Below are positions 22,710 to 33,686 of a stretch of 42,600 nt of DNA, one piece after another; within the stretch, counting starts at the first letter, position 1; each line of letters begins with the position of its first letter. The stretch is from Helochares maculicollis (Eukaryota; Arthropoda; Insecta; Coleoptera; Hydrophilidae), in assembly GCA_033557835.1 (NCBI GenBank), contig JAWQRO010000335.1, positions 1 to 42,600 of the forward strand, read 5' to 3'. Below the pieces are notes generated by a model that was not told the origin of the DNA, searched no databases, and worked only from the letters and a program-made list of their open reading frames with translations. Made by a program: the position numbers and the translations under genes.

Positions 22710-24511
22710 AAAAAATTCGAAATCATCACCAATAAAAAAAGTCACATACTTGAAGAAACTAAATCGCGGGAACTACTTACCCACGCCGTCGTCAAGCTTC
22801 CAAACATCACTCTCATTTCTAAACACCCTTAAATCTGACCCTCCCCTCTTTGCAATCAAACCATTTCCAATACTCGATTCTCCCTCTCCCAAAAAAATCC
22901 ATCCACCGCGATGTAAGCTGCTAGCTGAAGGGATTCAAACCCACCCTTTGCCCACCGGCAAAGTGAATGCAAACGTCAAGAAGGACATACAAGACAGATT
23001 GATTAAGTTGCCAAACACTATGAAACAAGGCAAAGAAATGGGTAACCATAAAAGGGATCTTTCAAGTGATTTGCATACTGTTTATGAACAGTCTATCCTG
23101 AACAAATCTTTTTTGAACGCGAATGATTTGTTCAAGACAGGACTTTATATTACGAACAAACCACCGATGGAAACAAATCAACCCGCCTCCAACAAGACAA
23201 ATTTAAAAAATTCCTCCGCGAAGACAGTTTCACATCAACGAACTCCATCTCCCACAAGTGTTTACCAAACGAATCATAAGCAGCCTAGTTCGAGTGAGTC
23301 CAGTGTTCGTGACAAGCCTGATGTGCAAATGCCACCACCAATCATTTTCAATGATTTACCAGCGAAAATAGCGCCCTTATCAGATTTGCTTGCGATTAAT
23401 TTACAGGGAGCAAAGAAATCTACGGACAATGCCAATAATGCGATTGATCTTTCTAAAACCGATCCTTCGCAGTCAGTTTTTTCTGAGTGGAATCCATACA
23501 AGCAAGAAAGTTCGTTGGATGTTGTGAGCATCTTATCCAACATGGTGGATACTGCTATTAAGCAAGGAAATACTTTTACTGTTATCGATAACTGGTATAC
23601 TGTGCGGAAAGCTTTACTTAACCGAGGTTGGATTGAAAAAATTGTGATTACCAAACATCTTCCTCAGCAGAATATGTTGACTTTCTTAAGAGAAAAGACG
23701 ATTCCTGAGCTATCCGCGATGGTTAACAATAAGGAATTTGGTGGATACGCAAGAAAAATGATAATGACTAAATTACTTGCTAGCCATCAGGTTGATTTTT
23801 ATTGGGATATGGGCTGGGGTGCTTTTAACGCCAATCCCGATAATATAAAGCTAACCATGACGAATACGGTGAGGAGAACGAATTTGGGATATTCTTCAAA
23901 GTTAGGATTGTGTGAATGTGCCAAGTACATCCAATGGCTCGTCGAACCAAATGAATATTGGTTGACCCATCCACGTAGCTACAGTCTCGCAGAAAAAGGA
24001 GATCCGGACTTGTTTATCAAAGATTTTAAAATCACCTCTGCTTTTTCTCTTTTGCAATGGGTGGTTCATACTTACGATGTGGAGAAAGGCAAAATCGTCT
24101 CGACTGAAGGGGTGGTTCCCATTAAAGTTTTTCAATTCGCTATGGGCGAGTGCATGGGTTTTATTCGGAAATGTCGGCATGAAGATTTAGATGTGGAAAT
24201 TGAGGATGCTCCTGATTACCAATGGAACGAGTTTTTGGAAAATTTCTACAAGGTGGTTCACAACGAGCAGCACTTTAAAGGATGCTATTTGGAGAATGAA
24301 GACACCATGATACACAAATCGAAATTTATATTGAGAATTGCCAAGCAATACAGACCATCTTTGCAAGTTGACGGCATGATGAATTTGTGGTTGCTCAAAC
24401 CAGTCGGAGGGGGAATGGGCTATGGTATCCACGTTTGCCGGACCTTACAATACGTTCTTAAAGTTATATCGGAAAATAAAAAAAAACGGTACATTATTCA
24501 GAAATACATAG
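22710..24511 (+). CDS. Variable unit V4: TTLL3-like N-terminal/ATP-binding half
   Basis: Acceptor CAATTTGTAG ends at 22709. The frame is open from there in phase 2 and has no ATG for 103 codons (first at 23020). This is the clearest sign that translation enters from an upstream exon. A Pro/Ser/Lys-rich tail of about 270 codons precedes the conserved domain: NTFTVIDNWYTVRKAL, RGWIEK, LLASHQVDFYWDMG, YSSKLGLCE, HPRSYSLAEKGDPDLFIKDF, MNLWLLKP with the glycine loop GGGMGYGI, and IQKYI at the donor G|GTAAGT (24512). The loop differs from V1-V3 (GGGMG against S/A-SMG) and matches V5. C2 and C3 must complete the enzyme. Confidence 0.9.
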
Positions 24512-24546
24512 GTAAGTCCCTCGACTTTTTAAATAGAGTCTATATT

Positions 24547-24560
24547 TATGAAAATGGCGG
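24547..24560 (+). promoter_or_regulatory. Selector element after V4
   Basis: TATGAAAATGGCGG, 36 nt after the V4 donor: 12 Watson-Crick pairs, one G:U and one mismatch over 14 positions with the docking site. Confidence 0.65.
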
Positions 24561-24744
24561 CAAATATGACCCCTTTCAAAACCATGTATAAGCTAATAAG
24601 CATTTTTTAAAAAGGGTTGTAACAAGAATGCAGTTCAGTTTACATAATGAACTCCTGTGACCTTATTATTCACTACTTTTCAATACTTTCATCTTATTCA
24701 ACAGGATCTCCGAGGAATTAATCTCCCCATTCTTTGTGTTGTAG

Positions 24745-26183
24745 TTCAAATCAAAGTTCACAACGACTCTCCATCCAAACTAACTCATCTAATGTAACTA
24801 ATCCAGGCGTATCGACTACCTCCGAAATTTCAACTGCGGGCGCAGCGAAAAAACCGCAAATCATAAATCCATCCAGTCTAAGCCCCATCTCGTCAGTAAG
24901 AATGCGAGCAGTTTTCCAAACTCCATCCCCCTCCTCAAATGTAGCCCCTACTAACACAACGTTTCCAACACCCAGTATCCTGAGCAGATCTGCATCTGGC
25001 TCTAATTACAACAGAAATAATAATAAGTCAGTACCTTCCCCGGGAATGCGCCCGCAAAGCGCCGATGGTGCGTCAACATCTTTCGCAAAACCAAAACCAT
25101 CGCCAAGAATCGAATTGCCAACTTCTAAAGTGAACATAGAATTTAACACCACCAACGAAAACGGCCATCGAAACCTTAACTTATTCGAAAAATTCAGCGA
25201 ACTAAAGAACAAAGTTGCCCTTGCCATGCGAGACAAGAAAACCTTCACGGTCATGGGCAACTACTACTCGGTTAGAAACGCGCTCCTCCAAAGGGGTTGG
25301 GTAGAGAAAATCCGTATCAATGAACGCCTCACTAACTTTCCGACCCTGAAATTTTTGGACTCGAAAAATCTCAACGAGCTACTCTTTTACGTTCGCCATA
25401 AAGACTATGGAAAACTCTCGGAACGGTTACTCATGTCCAAATTGCTAGGAAACCACCCAATCGACTTCTATTGGGATATGGGCAACTCCCCAAGTCTTCG
25501 TCATGACGATAGTGTTAAAATGCCCATTACGAACAGCATTAAAAGAGGAATGCTGAGCTACGCCTCTAAGCAAGGTCTAGCCGAGGCCATGAAACGATCC
25601 CATTGGTACCAAAATCCTGGGGTTTCTTATATAGTCCATCCTAGATCTTACACTCTCACCGACAGTATAGAGAATGAGCTGTTCTTCCAAGATTTCAAGC
25701 TAACAGCAGCCATGTCTCTATTGAAATGGGTCATAATAACCCACAAGTCCAATGGTATTCCGAAACTTATGAGTCCTACGGGAAAAGTTCCTCTGACAAT
25801 GTTCCATTTTGCTTGCAACGAAATCGCCAAATTCATAAGAAAGTGCAAGCATGAGGACATAGATTGCATCATTGAAAACGCCTTGGAGTGCGAATGGACG
25901 GAGTTCCTCGAGTACTATTACAAAATTATACACATTGGAAACCACTTTGAGTGTGATGATAACGAAACGGAGGATACTTTGGTCAGTAAGTCCGAATATC
26001 TGCTAAACAGGCTCGAGAAACATTGGCCGTACCTGAAGGTGGATGGGATCATGAACATTTGGATTTTGAAGCCAGTTGGTGGGGGTATGGGGATGGGGAT
26101 ACATATATGCAGGACGTTACAGTATATTTTGAAGGTTGTCGCGGAAAATAAAAACAAAAAATATGTCGTACAAAAGTATATAG
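24745..26183 (+). CDS. Variable unit V5: TTLL3-like N-terminal/ATP-binding half
   Basis: Acceptor GTGTTGTAG ends at 24744; the frame is entered in phase 2 and is open for 52 codons before the first ATG (24902). It starts only 233 bp after the V4 donor. A Ser/Asn/Pro/Thr-rich tail of about 140 codons is followed by KTFTVMGNYYSVRNAL, RGWVEK, LLGNHPIDFYWDMG, NSIKRGMLSYASKQGL, HPRSYTLTD, FFQDFKLTAAMSLLKWV, MNIWILKP with GGGMGMGI, and VQKYI at G|GTAAGT (26184). V4 and V5 share the GGGMG loop and may be the most recent duplicate pair, although their tails are unrelated. No stop or frameshift was seen. Confidence 0.9.
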
Positions 26184-26236
26184 GTAAGTGCTAGAGGCCG
26201 TTTTTAAACAAAATGGTCCACTTTATGAACCGAAAA

Positions 26237-26252
26237 ATGGAAATGGCAGTTT
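26237..26252 (+). promoter_or_regulatory. Selector element after V5
   Basis: ATGGAAATGGCAGTTT, 54 nt after the V5 donor. All 16 positions are exact complements of the docking site, with no wobble pair. Confidence 0.8.
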
Positions 26253-28190
26253 ATACCTGTGTTAAATTAATATCTTGCATCTATGCTTACTCTCTTAAGC
26301 CCATTTTTGGCCGCGTGGCGACTTATGCATCACAGCAAGGTGGATCGTTTATCAAGATTACGGTTTTGTAAGCATTGCAATCATTTTTATGGGGAGCTTT
26401 GATAACGTGGGCTCTTATGCCTGGAGACTAATTGTTGTGATGCGATGCTAAGTGACGCGAGCTTTGGGGTCATGGGTTTTGTACGATATGCTTCTTGCAA
26501 TGGTTTTGATATCATGAAGGTTCTGAACGTTTTTTTAATGAGTATTGACGATTTTTACTAGTCTTCATTTTTATTCTTAAGAGTCCTTGTATCATCTGCG
26601 CTCTATTGTGGTTATGACTTAGGTTTCGAGGTTTGTGAACTTTAATTTCATGTAGTTTAGTTTCATGGAGATTTAACGTTATGATTTTAGAAATCATGAG
26701 CAATTTTTAAGTAGTGTTTAACCATCTTGGACCCATTACCTGCAGTGGTTGTTCATATCATAAATTTGCGCTCTTGGAGGTGTAGATTCATTTAGCTGGC
26801 GAACTACCTTTGTTATTTTTAATATTCCTTCGGAATCCTCAAAAGGAAATACTACAAATTATTGTGGTTTACCAACATTTATTTTCGTTCAATGAAAACT
26901 TTGCTCGAGTTCAAACATGCCATGCTTGAAAGGGGCACTCTTCCAATATAAAAAGCTGATTATTTAATTGTACTTCTATGTCCAAAAATGTAGAAGAGAC
27001 AATGCTTATAAATCCTGAATGTGGGGTTTGCCAAAAATAATTTTTCTCATAAAGCTTGTATCAAAATTTGCTAGTAGGGTCTAAAGGTAGAGAAATTGAG
27101 AATTTTTTTGGAAGATCATAAATACGATTTAAATCGTGACTAGTTTACCAGTCAAGGCCTTTTGGCAGACTTTTAATGATAAACATTTTATTTATAAAAG
27201 CCCACGTCTATACCTCCTTCCCTCAACATTAATTCGCCAAGGATGTCTCTTTTCTCTATCCCCAGCTGGTAGATTTCTTTCGGGTATGACTTTTATTGTG
27301 ACTATGATTTCTTGGGCCTTTTTTACGTTTGTCTAAAGGTTACTTGTTTTAGAATTCGGTGCCTCTTCATATGACGATCATACCAACTTGGTCGATTTTG
27401 CTAAATTTATTTTTCAACACCATGGTTTTCTCCGTTTTTTGGACTTGTTCATTTCTAACTGTAGCTAATCTGGACCAAAGGACTGAAATTAAGGCTTCTT
27501 AATAGCTTCTCTTGTTCATCTATTCCTCGCAGCTTGTGTCAAAAATCTTCTTTAACGTGATCTATCACAATTTGATTATTGCCGATTATTCCTCATTAAA
27601 TGGATAAATACAATTTTGTGAGATCTTAGGTTTGTTATAACCCGCTATGCTTCGGTAAATTTTCAACCACCTACTAAGTGTCTATTTCCAGACAAGTTTT
27701 CCGCAAATACCTTTCTCCTTTTCTCCCATTGACATCTCAAACCATTATATTTGCAAATATTTAAATAAATCGAAAATGAATTCACCGGTACCGGATAAAT
27801 TTAAGCAACTGTAAACCGATTTTTCAATATATTTTTTATCAAGTTATTACTTCCTAAAATATGTTGATAATGTATTTAAGTGCACTGAAACCTGCGATGG
27901 TTATGTCGTACATTTAGCTGCATGTAATTTTGAAAAACAATTGGAATTAAGATATAGAATCCACAGCTCCAGAACTAAATTATATTGTGGAAGGATTATT
28001 TTCTATGTATCCATTCCTCTTAAGTCATTCATGTCTATGATTAATATCTTGTTTATACGCATTTATTATTAAAATTGTTAATTGAAAGAGTACACTTACA
28101 TTAATTACAGAAAAACATATGAAAGTATTAGAGAAACGTCTTATAAAGCATTTTCTCTAGTGGGTTAAGATTTCGCCCAAAAATGCATAA
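26253..28190. other. Spacer between V5 and V6
   Basis: About 1.9 kb of AT-rich sequence. I see no gene, transposase fragment, tRNA or tandem repeat. Short ORFs (27136-27336 and a few on the minus strand) have no recognisable content. Confidence 0.5.
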
Positions 28191-28194
28191 ATAA

Positions 28195-28263
28195 TATATA
28201 TAATGACACTATGTTGCTTGCAGTAAACTGCTTTGAGGATTCTAACGTACAAATACCTACACC
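28195..28263 (+). promoter_or_regulatory. Possible TATA/initiator promoter before V6
   Basis: TATATATAA (28195-28203) lies 27 nt before an initiator-like GCAGTA (A at 28222), followed by an ATG in good context (ACACCATG, 28264). That ATG opens a 28-codon frame (MSNLAIKKGFTKSLRNFSPQ...), in the same frame as V6, but a TAA at 28348 separates them. It could be an alternative start for V6 transcripts or chance in AT-rich DNA. Confidence 0.3.
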
Positions 28264-28370
28264 ATGTCCAATCTAGCAATTAAAAAAGGGTTTACAAAAT
28301 CCCTCCGAAATTTTTCTCCCCAAAATCTACTCTTGAAATGCATTAAGTAAAAGTATCCTCTTAATCTTAG

Positions 28371-29947
28371 ATCTCTATCAAGCTCACATTCTCGCGCCTC
28401 AAGAAATGGCTCGTACACCTCAAGAAATATGAAAAAGCCATCAAATAGCAAAAATTGCAAAAATCGTTTCTCAAGAAACAAGAAGATGCCGACTTCTTCT
28501 TCGCGAAGCTCGAACTCAAGACCTAGCTCTCCCAATTCACGACCTATATCTCCGAAAAGAGGTTCTTCGTGCTCAAGGTCTAACTCTACATGCTCAAGAA
28601 ACTCCTCGGGTAACAGTTTAAATACAAGATTGAACAACGAGAGGAAGAACGAAACGGTCATTAAAGTCACTAAGCCAGATTGGATCGATCGTGCTCTTAC
28701 TAGTACAACAGAAAGCCTCTTGTCCAGGCCGTCGGCCACGAAGCCTTTGTCGACTAACAAACGAATGAAAAATATTCCACTTGGAAGGCTCAAATACAGC
28801 CATGGAACCTTCTTCGTGGATAATTCCAGAAGCAGCTATTCATTCAGCAGCAATACAAGGGGTTCTTTTACGCGCCCTTCAAGTGCCCCCGCAGGCTCAT
28901 GGCGACGCCATATCAATCTTTCCTGCCCATACCGAAATTACACTTCAAATGAACTGCTGAAGCACTTTAGAGCAATAGTAGACTTTGCAATCAACCACCA
29001 CAAAGTGTTTACAGTCATCGGCAATTGGAATATAATCAGGCGAACCCTCATTAATAGGGGATGGATCGAAAAAATCCAAGCCGCCAACGTTTATGGATTT
29101 TACAGCGAACTACGATTTTTACAAGGCAAATCAATGCCAGAATTGTTGATCCTATTGACGACCAATAAATACAGAGATTCCGCCAAAGCGGTCATACAGT
29201 CGAGAATGTTAGGAGATCACCCCGTTAACTTCTACTTTAATTTGTCGTTTGCTACTCCTTCGAGGCACTTGATAAATTCAAAAGTCCCCACCTTGGTGAA
29301 CACCATCAGGAAATGTGGCCCGAGCTATTCTTCAAAACGGGGCCTTTGCAACGCATCCAAAGAGTCTCACTGGGTCTACAAGCCCGGAAAGTTTATGCTG
29401 CGCCATCCAAGATCTTACACAGTCACTGAAGCTGAAGAAATGCAAGCGTTTATAAAGGATTTCAATATTACCGCAGCTATGTCCCTTTTAAAATGGGTAG
29501 TAGAAACTAGCAAGTTGCGTTGCCAAAGTGTTTGCTCTACCAAGGGTAGGACCAAAATTGATGTCTTCCATTTCGCTCTGGAAGAATGCGAAAAGTTCAT
29601 TGAAATTTGTAAACACAAGGATATCGATAATAAAATAGAGTTCGCTGATGATGCTCATTGGAACCATTTCTTGGAAAACTTTTATAACATCGTCCACCTT
29701 GGCGACCATTTTAAAAGTAGCAAATCTGAAACCGTCAAATCGATGGTGCGCAAGGCGGGGGCTATTCTTAAGCAGCTCAAGAAAATCTGCCCCGATCTGC
29801 ACATGGATGGAATATGTAATCTTTGGATTTTAAAGCCTGCCCTTGGTAGCATGGGTCACGGTATTCATATGGTTAGAACGCTACAGTATCTGTTAAAAGT
29901 GATAATGGAACACCAAAACCGTGGTTATATCATTCAAAAGTATATAG
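28371..29947 (+). CDS. Variable unit V6: TTLL3-like N-terminal/ATP-binding half
   Basis: Acceptor TTAATCTTAG ends at 28370. The frame is entered in phase 2, with the first ATG 19 codons in (28429). The tail of about 180 codons is very rich in Ser, Arg, Asn and Pro (SRSSNSRPSSPNSRPISPKR). The conserved domain follows: KVFTVIGNWNIIRRTL, RGWIEK, MLGDHPVNFYFNLS (less conserved than in the other units), HPRSYTVTE, FIKDFNITAAMSLLKWV, HKDIDNKIE, NLWILKP with GSMGHGI, and IQKYI at G|GTAAGT (29948). It is the last unit before the docking site and C2, so a simple unregulated splice would favour it. Several positions fixed in V1-V5, such as DFYWD, are changed, which suggests altered substrate contacts; that is inference. 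Confidence 0.9.
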
Positions 29948-29992
29948 GTAAGTTTAGACCGCGGCAATCCACGAAGACTTTCGTCAGCTTGA

Positions 29993-30006
29993 GAAACGGC
30001 AGTTTT
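29993..30006 (+). promoter_or_regulatory. Selector element after V6
   Basis: GAAACGGCAGTTTT, 46 nt after the V6 donor. Thirteen of 14 positions pair with the docking site; the one mismatch is C against A. Confidence 0.7.
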
Positions 30007-30732
30007 CATTTGTGCTCCTCTATTTTGCAAAAATACATTTTATCTTGCCGAAGCCGTTTCAAATATCATGATTTCAAACGAATCATCACATTTGAAACAT
30101 CCAAAGAGACCAAACCGAAAATGTCTCGGCGATTTGTCTGCGATGGCTGAGGGGGTAACTACCAGTATTAGATGTATCAGGTGTATAGTAAATGACAGTA
30201 CTGTTAATTGGATAAACATGAACGCGATCGTAAAGTATTATGTGCTGAACTATATTCGAATTAATAGCCTGCTTGGCTGATGGAGTTTGAGCTGGTTCGC
30301 CCATTAATTTGTGTTTATTATTTAATTGCTAGAATTGGTGATTTTTAAAGCCCTTAAATATCTAAAGTGCCATTGGTTGGGCTAGAACTGCAGACAGCTG
30401 CATTTGGGGCTTCCATGGTGCTCTAGTGATCTAGGTACCTAAGGTTCAGTTTATCTGTTGGTGGGAAAGTGTACTATGGGTGTTACACACTTTCCGATAT
30501 TGAAAGTCTCAGCGACGAGGATTTGAATTACTGAAAGGTTAGGAGGCAAGTCGAGAAGGAGACCAAAAATGCGCTTTGTTACTTTCTACTCCTCTTTTCT
30601 TAAAATGCGTGAGCTTTAAATATATTTGTTTTATTCACAATATGTACAAATTTAAACTGCATTCTTGTTATGATGTATTTGGTGATAACTATTTCTTATA
30701 TTAGTAAAAAAAGTGAATAGACGATGCAAATT

Positions 30733-30751
30733 AAAACTGCCATTTCCATAG
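30733..30751 (+). promoter_or_regulatory. Docking site for the variable-exon selectors
   Basis: AAAACTGCCATTTCCATAG lies in the intron between the last variable unit and constant exon C2, about 285 nt before the C2 acceptor. It is the reverse complement of the selector consensus found after V1, V2, V4, V5 and V6. It is the only copy in this orientation I noticed. In the Dscam model only one selector can pair with the docking site at a time, which brings one variable exon to the constant exon. By analogy this site would allow one V unit per transcript. The RNA pairing is inferred from sequence. Confidence 0.75.
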
Positions 30752-31035
30752 GTACAAATTTGGCTGCTAAGCTTCTCTTTAGTTGTTATTTTGTATTTTT
30801 TAATATTTTGTTCACTTCTAGTTTTTTATATGAATTTATTTAATACAATTACTACTTATTTGCCAATTTTATATTTTTGTTTAGTTTATATTTTTTGACA
30901 GTTATTTTTTATTCAGAATTTTAACTTGACAGACATTTTTATGTATAGCATTAAGCAAGTAAAATCGCTATTGCAAATGACATTCCCATTAACACCATAC
31001 GTATACATTCAAAGATTTTTCTCTGATTGTTCCAG

Positions 31036-31126
31036 AACGTCCTCTATTGATTTACAATACGAAGTTCGACATAAGACAGTGGTTCTTGATTAGTTCTACA
31101 GTACCGCTTACTATTTGGATGTATAA
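31036..31126 (+). CDS. Constant exon C2 of TTLL3-like glycylase
   Basis: A 91-nt exon between acceptor GATTGTTCCAG (ending 31035) and donor TATAA|GTAAGT (31127). It starts in phase 1, taking the G left by any V unit to make Glu, and ends in phase 2 with AA, completed to Lys by the A of C3. It encodes RPLLIYNTKFDIRQWFLISS and PLTIWMYK. KFDxRxW is a hallmark of the TTL family, and QKYIE-RPLL across the junction matches the vertebrate TTLL3 sequence as I recall it. It is too short for routine ORF finding, but the match over all 29 codons plus both phases is strong. It occurs once, although six upstream exons need it. Confidence 0.93.
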
Positions 31127-31325
31127 GTAAGTTTTAGCATCATTGGGTGATTCTAAGTTTGCACGATCAGTAATGAAGTTAAAAATTGACGATGTTCCAT
31201 GACATCAACAATATGGGATCTGACAATTATTCAGCTTTTTGATCGTTTCGGTTTAATCGCATGTTGTGTAGCAAAGACAACACAAAAAACCAAAATCGCA
31301 TTTTGATTTCTCATGCATTGATATA

Positions 31326-32187
31326 CTGTGATCAAAAAGTAAGGCGAATTTGTTTATAACATGTAAATTCTTTATTTATTCTTCCAAATCAATTTCATCC
31401 CGTTCAAAGTAATCCCCGTCCGATAAACGCACTTTTGCCAACGCTTTTTCCAGTCCTCGAAACTGTCGGAAGAGTCCTTTTCTGGTATCGCATTCAAGAC
31501 CTTCTTCAATTCAGTTTTTATCTCCTCAATCGTATCAAAACGGTATCCCCGCATTGGACTTTTGAGTTTGCTGAATAACCAGAAGTCGCCCGAAGCCAAA
31601 ACAGGTGAATACGGTGGTTGCGGAACGATATGAGTCGAGTTTTTGGCAAAAAAGTCGCGAAGAATCAATGCAGTATGACATGGTGCATTTGGCACCAATC
31701 AAGACTTGACGCGTTTGAGGCACAAAAAATCCTTCAAAGTGGTTTTGGCTGAGCCAAATGATATTCTAACACTATCAGTGAGGTCTCTAATTGTCAATCG
31801 ATTTTCAAGCACCAAATCTTTGATTTTTTGGACGCGGCAGACGTTGATGGTCGTCCAGAGCACGGTTCGTCTTCAATGCGTTCTCGGCCCGCTTTGAACT
31901 CGTTGTACCACTTATAAACGTTTTTTGCGCCATAGTTAGATCACCAAAGACCATCCGCAACATTTTCAATGTATTCGCTCAAGAATATTCGTTTCGCAAA
32001 CAAAATTTGATGCAAGTTCTTTGCTCAGCAAAATCACCCATTGTAAATATCGAAAAATTCACTTTTAGTTGTTTACAAAAACACGGAGATAATTAAAGCT
32101 TTTGACAAACAGACGCTTGGTAAATGTTATAGACAGTCCTAGCAACAAAGGAAAAAATGACAATTTTACCTTACTTTTTGGTCACAG
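31326..32187 (-). mobile_element. Mariner, internally deleted, minus strand, in the C2-C3 intron
   Basis: Terminal repeats CTGTGATCAAAAAGTAAGG (from 31326) and its inverse TTACTTTTTGGTCACAG (ending 32187), flanked by TA on both sides. At 862 bp it is about a third short. The minus strand starts with MGDFAEQRTCIKFCLRNE (near 32045), runs through a VQKIKDLVLENRLTIRDL block, and jumps at about 31690 to the C-terminal part (APCHTALILRDFFAKNS, PPYSPVLASGDFWLFSKLK). Stops and a central deletion make it inactive. Confidence 0.9.
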
Positions 32188-32338
32188 TAGTACATATTTT
32201 CTGTATCATTACGCAAGTGTTGGATTCTAAATATTGTTGCGTATATTGATTTAAAAAAACGTAACTCGAATTCGAACTTTGTCAAAATGTCCTGTGGTGG
32301 GAGTTCTTATCTCCGGCATCAGTGAATAGCCGAAAATA

Positions 32339-33532
32339 CGAGGTGTGTTCAATAAGTATCGCAAATTTTGAATTTTCGCGGGTTACGTATATTCGAATTC
32401 AGATTTTTTTGTAGCGTTATGTTGGTATTCATGTCTCTCGCTTATACCGACAAGTTCGGCCATTTTGAATGTTCAGTTAATTGTTGACAGCTGCTTTGCT
32501 TGCACGTGTACTCGTCTTCGATTTTTACCTATTCAAAAAAATGGATCAAAGAACATGTATCAAATTTTGTGTGAAAAACGAAATTAAGTGCGCGGATGAA
32601 ATCCAAATGTTGACTGTGGCACTTCAAAAACAGACGAAAAAATTGATGAAGTGAAGAAAATGGTATTGGCCAATCGTCGAATCACCGTTAGAGAAGTTTC
32701 TGATGACCTAGACATATCGATTGGCTCGTGGCATTCGATTTTTATCAATGATTTGGGCATGAGATGGGTCGCCGCGAAATTCGTACCAAAAGTGCTCAAT
32801 TTCGACCAAAAACAGCTTCGCATGAAAATTGCTAATGGGCTGTTGAGCTCTCCGCGACGACCCAAATTTGCTCCAGAGGGTCATAACTGGTGACGAATCG
32901 TGGATTTACGGTTATGACGTGGAAACCAAAGCTCAATGGAAGCTGCCGCACGAACCAGGATCGAAAAAAGCGCGCCAAGTTCGGTCGATTGTGAAAGTTT
33001 TGCTTACCGTTTTCTTCGATTGTAGGGGCGTGGTGCATCGTGAGTTCTTGCCACAAGGTAGAACGGTCAATAAGGAATATTACCTAGAAGTTATGCGCAA
33101 TTTGCGTGAAGCCATCCGCCAGAAATGGACGGATTTGTGGAAGAACAAAAATTGGCTTTTGCACCCCGATAACGCCCCTGCTCACACATCGTTGCTTGTA
33201 CGCGACTTTTTGGCAAAAACAACACACTAGCGATGCCGCAGCCACCATATTCCCCAGATCTGTCCCCCTGTGACTTTTTCTTGTTCCCGAAACTAAAGAG
33301 GTCCATGAAAGGACGACGCTACGCTAATATTGACGAGATAAAGATGGCATCGAAGGAGGAACTGAACAAGATAAAGGAAAATGATTTTTGTAAGTGCTTC
33401 GAAGATTGGAAAAAACGTTGGCACAAGTGCATAATATCTCATGGGGATTACTTTGAAGGGGACAAAATAGATATTCATGAATAAATAAATAATTTTTGAA
33501 AAAACACAAAATTACTTTTTGAACACATCTCG
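32339..33532 (+). mobile_element. Mariner, near full length, plus strand, in the C2-C3 intron
   Basis: Terminal repeats CGAGGTGTGTTCAATAAGTA (from 32339) and its inverse (AACACATCTCG, ending 33532), with TA at 32337-32338 and 33533-33534. The transposase starts at 32541 (MDQRTCIKFCVKNEIKCADE) and continues over VKKMVLANRRITVREVSDDL, RVITGDESWIYGYDVETKAQ, LHPDNAPAHTSLLVRDFLAK and PPYSPDLSPCDFFLFPKLKR to a stop at 33482. The three catalytic-Asp blocks are all present. Visible breaks are an N-terminal deletion, a shift near 32870 and a one-base shift near 33215. It looks like the youngest copy in the window. Confidence 0.92.
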
Positions 33533-33686
33533 TACAGTCTGATGACCACTGATGCCATTATTTTCCTCTCTATTATTGAAGTGCAGAATCTACCAACTAA
33601 AGTTTTGATGTTTACTATCATTACCATTATATGTAGTTTTAGTGTTGTTACTTGGAGTTTCTAAGCGTTGTTCAACTTTTTTCCAG

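Noticed and set aside
28346..28370. A 24-nt micro-intron (GTAAAA...CTTAG) joining the 28264 ORF to V6
   Set aside because: Splice-like ends and a matching phase are present, but 24 nt is too short for a spliceosomal intron.
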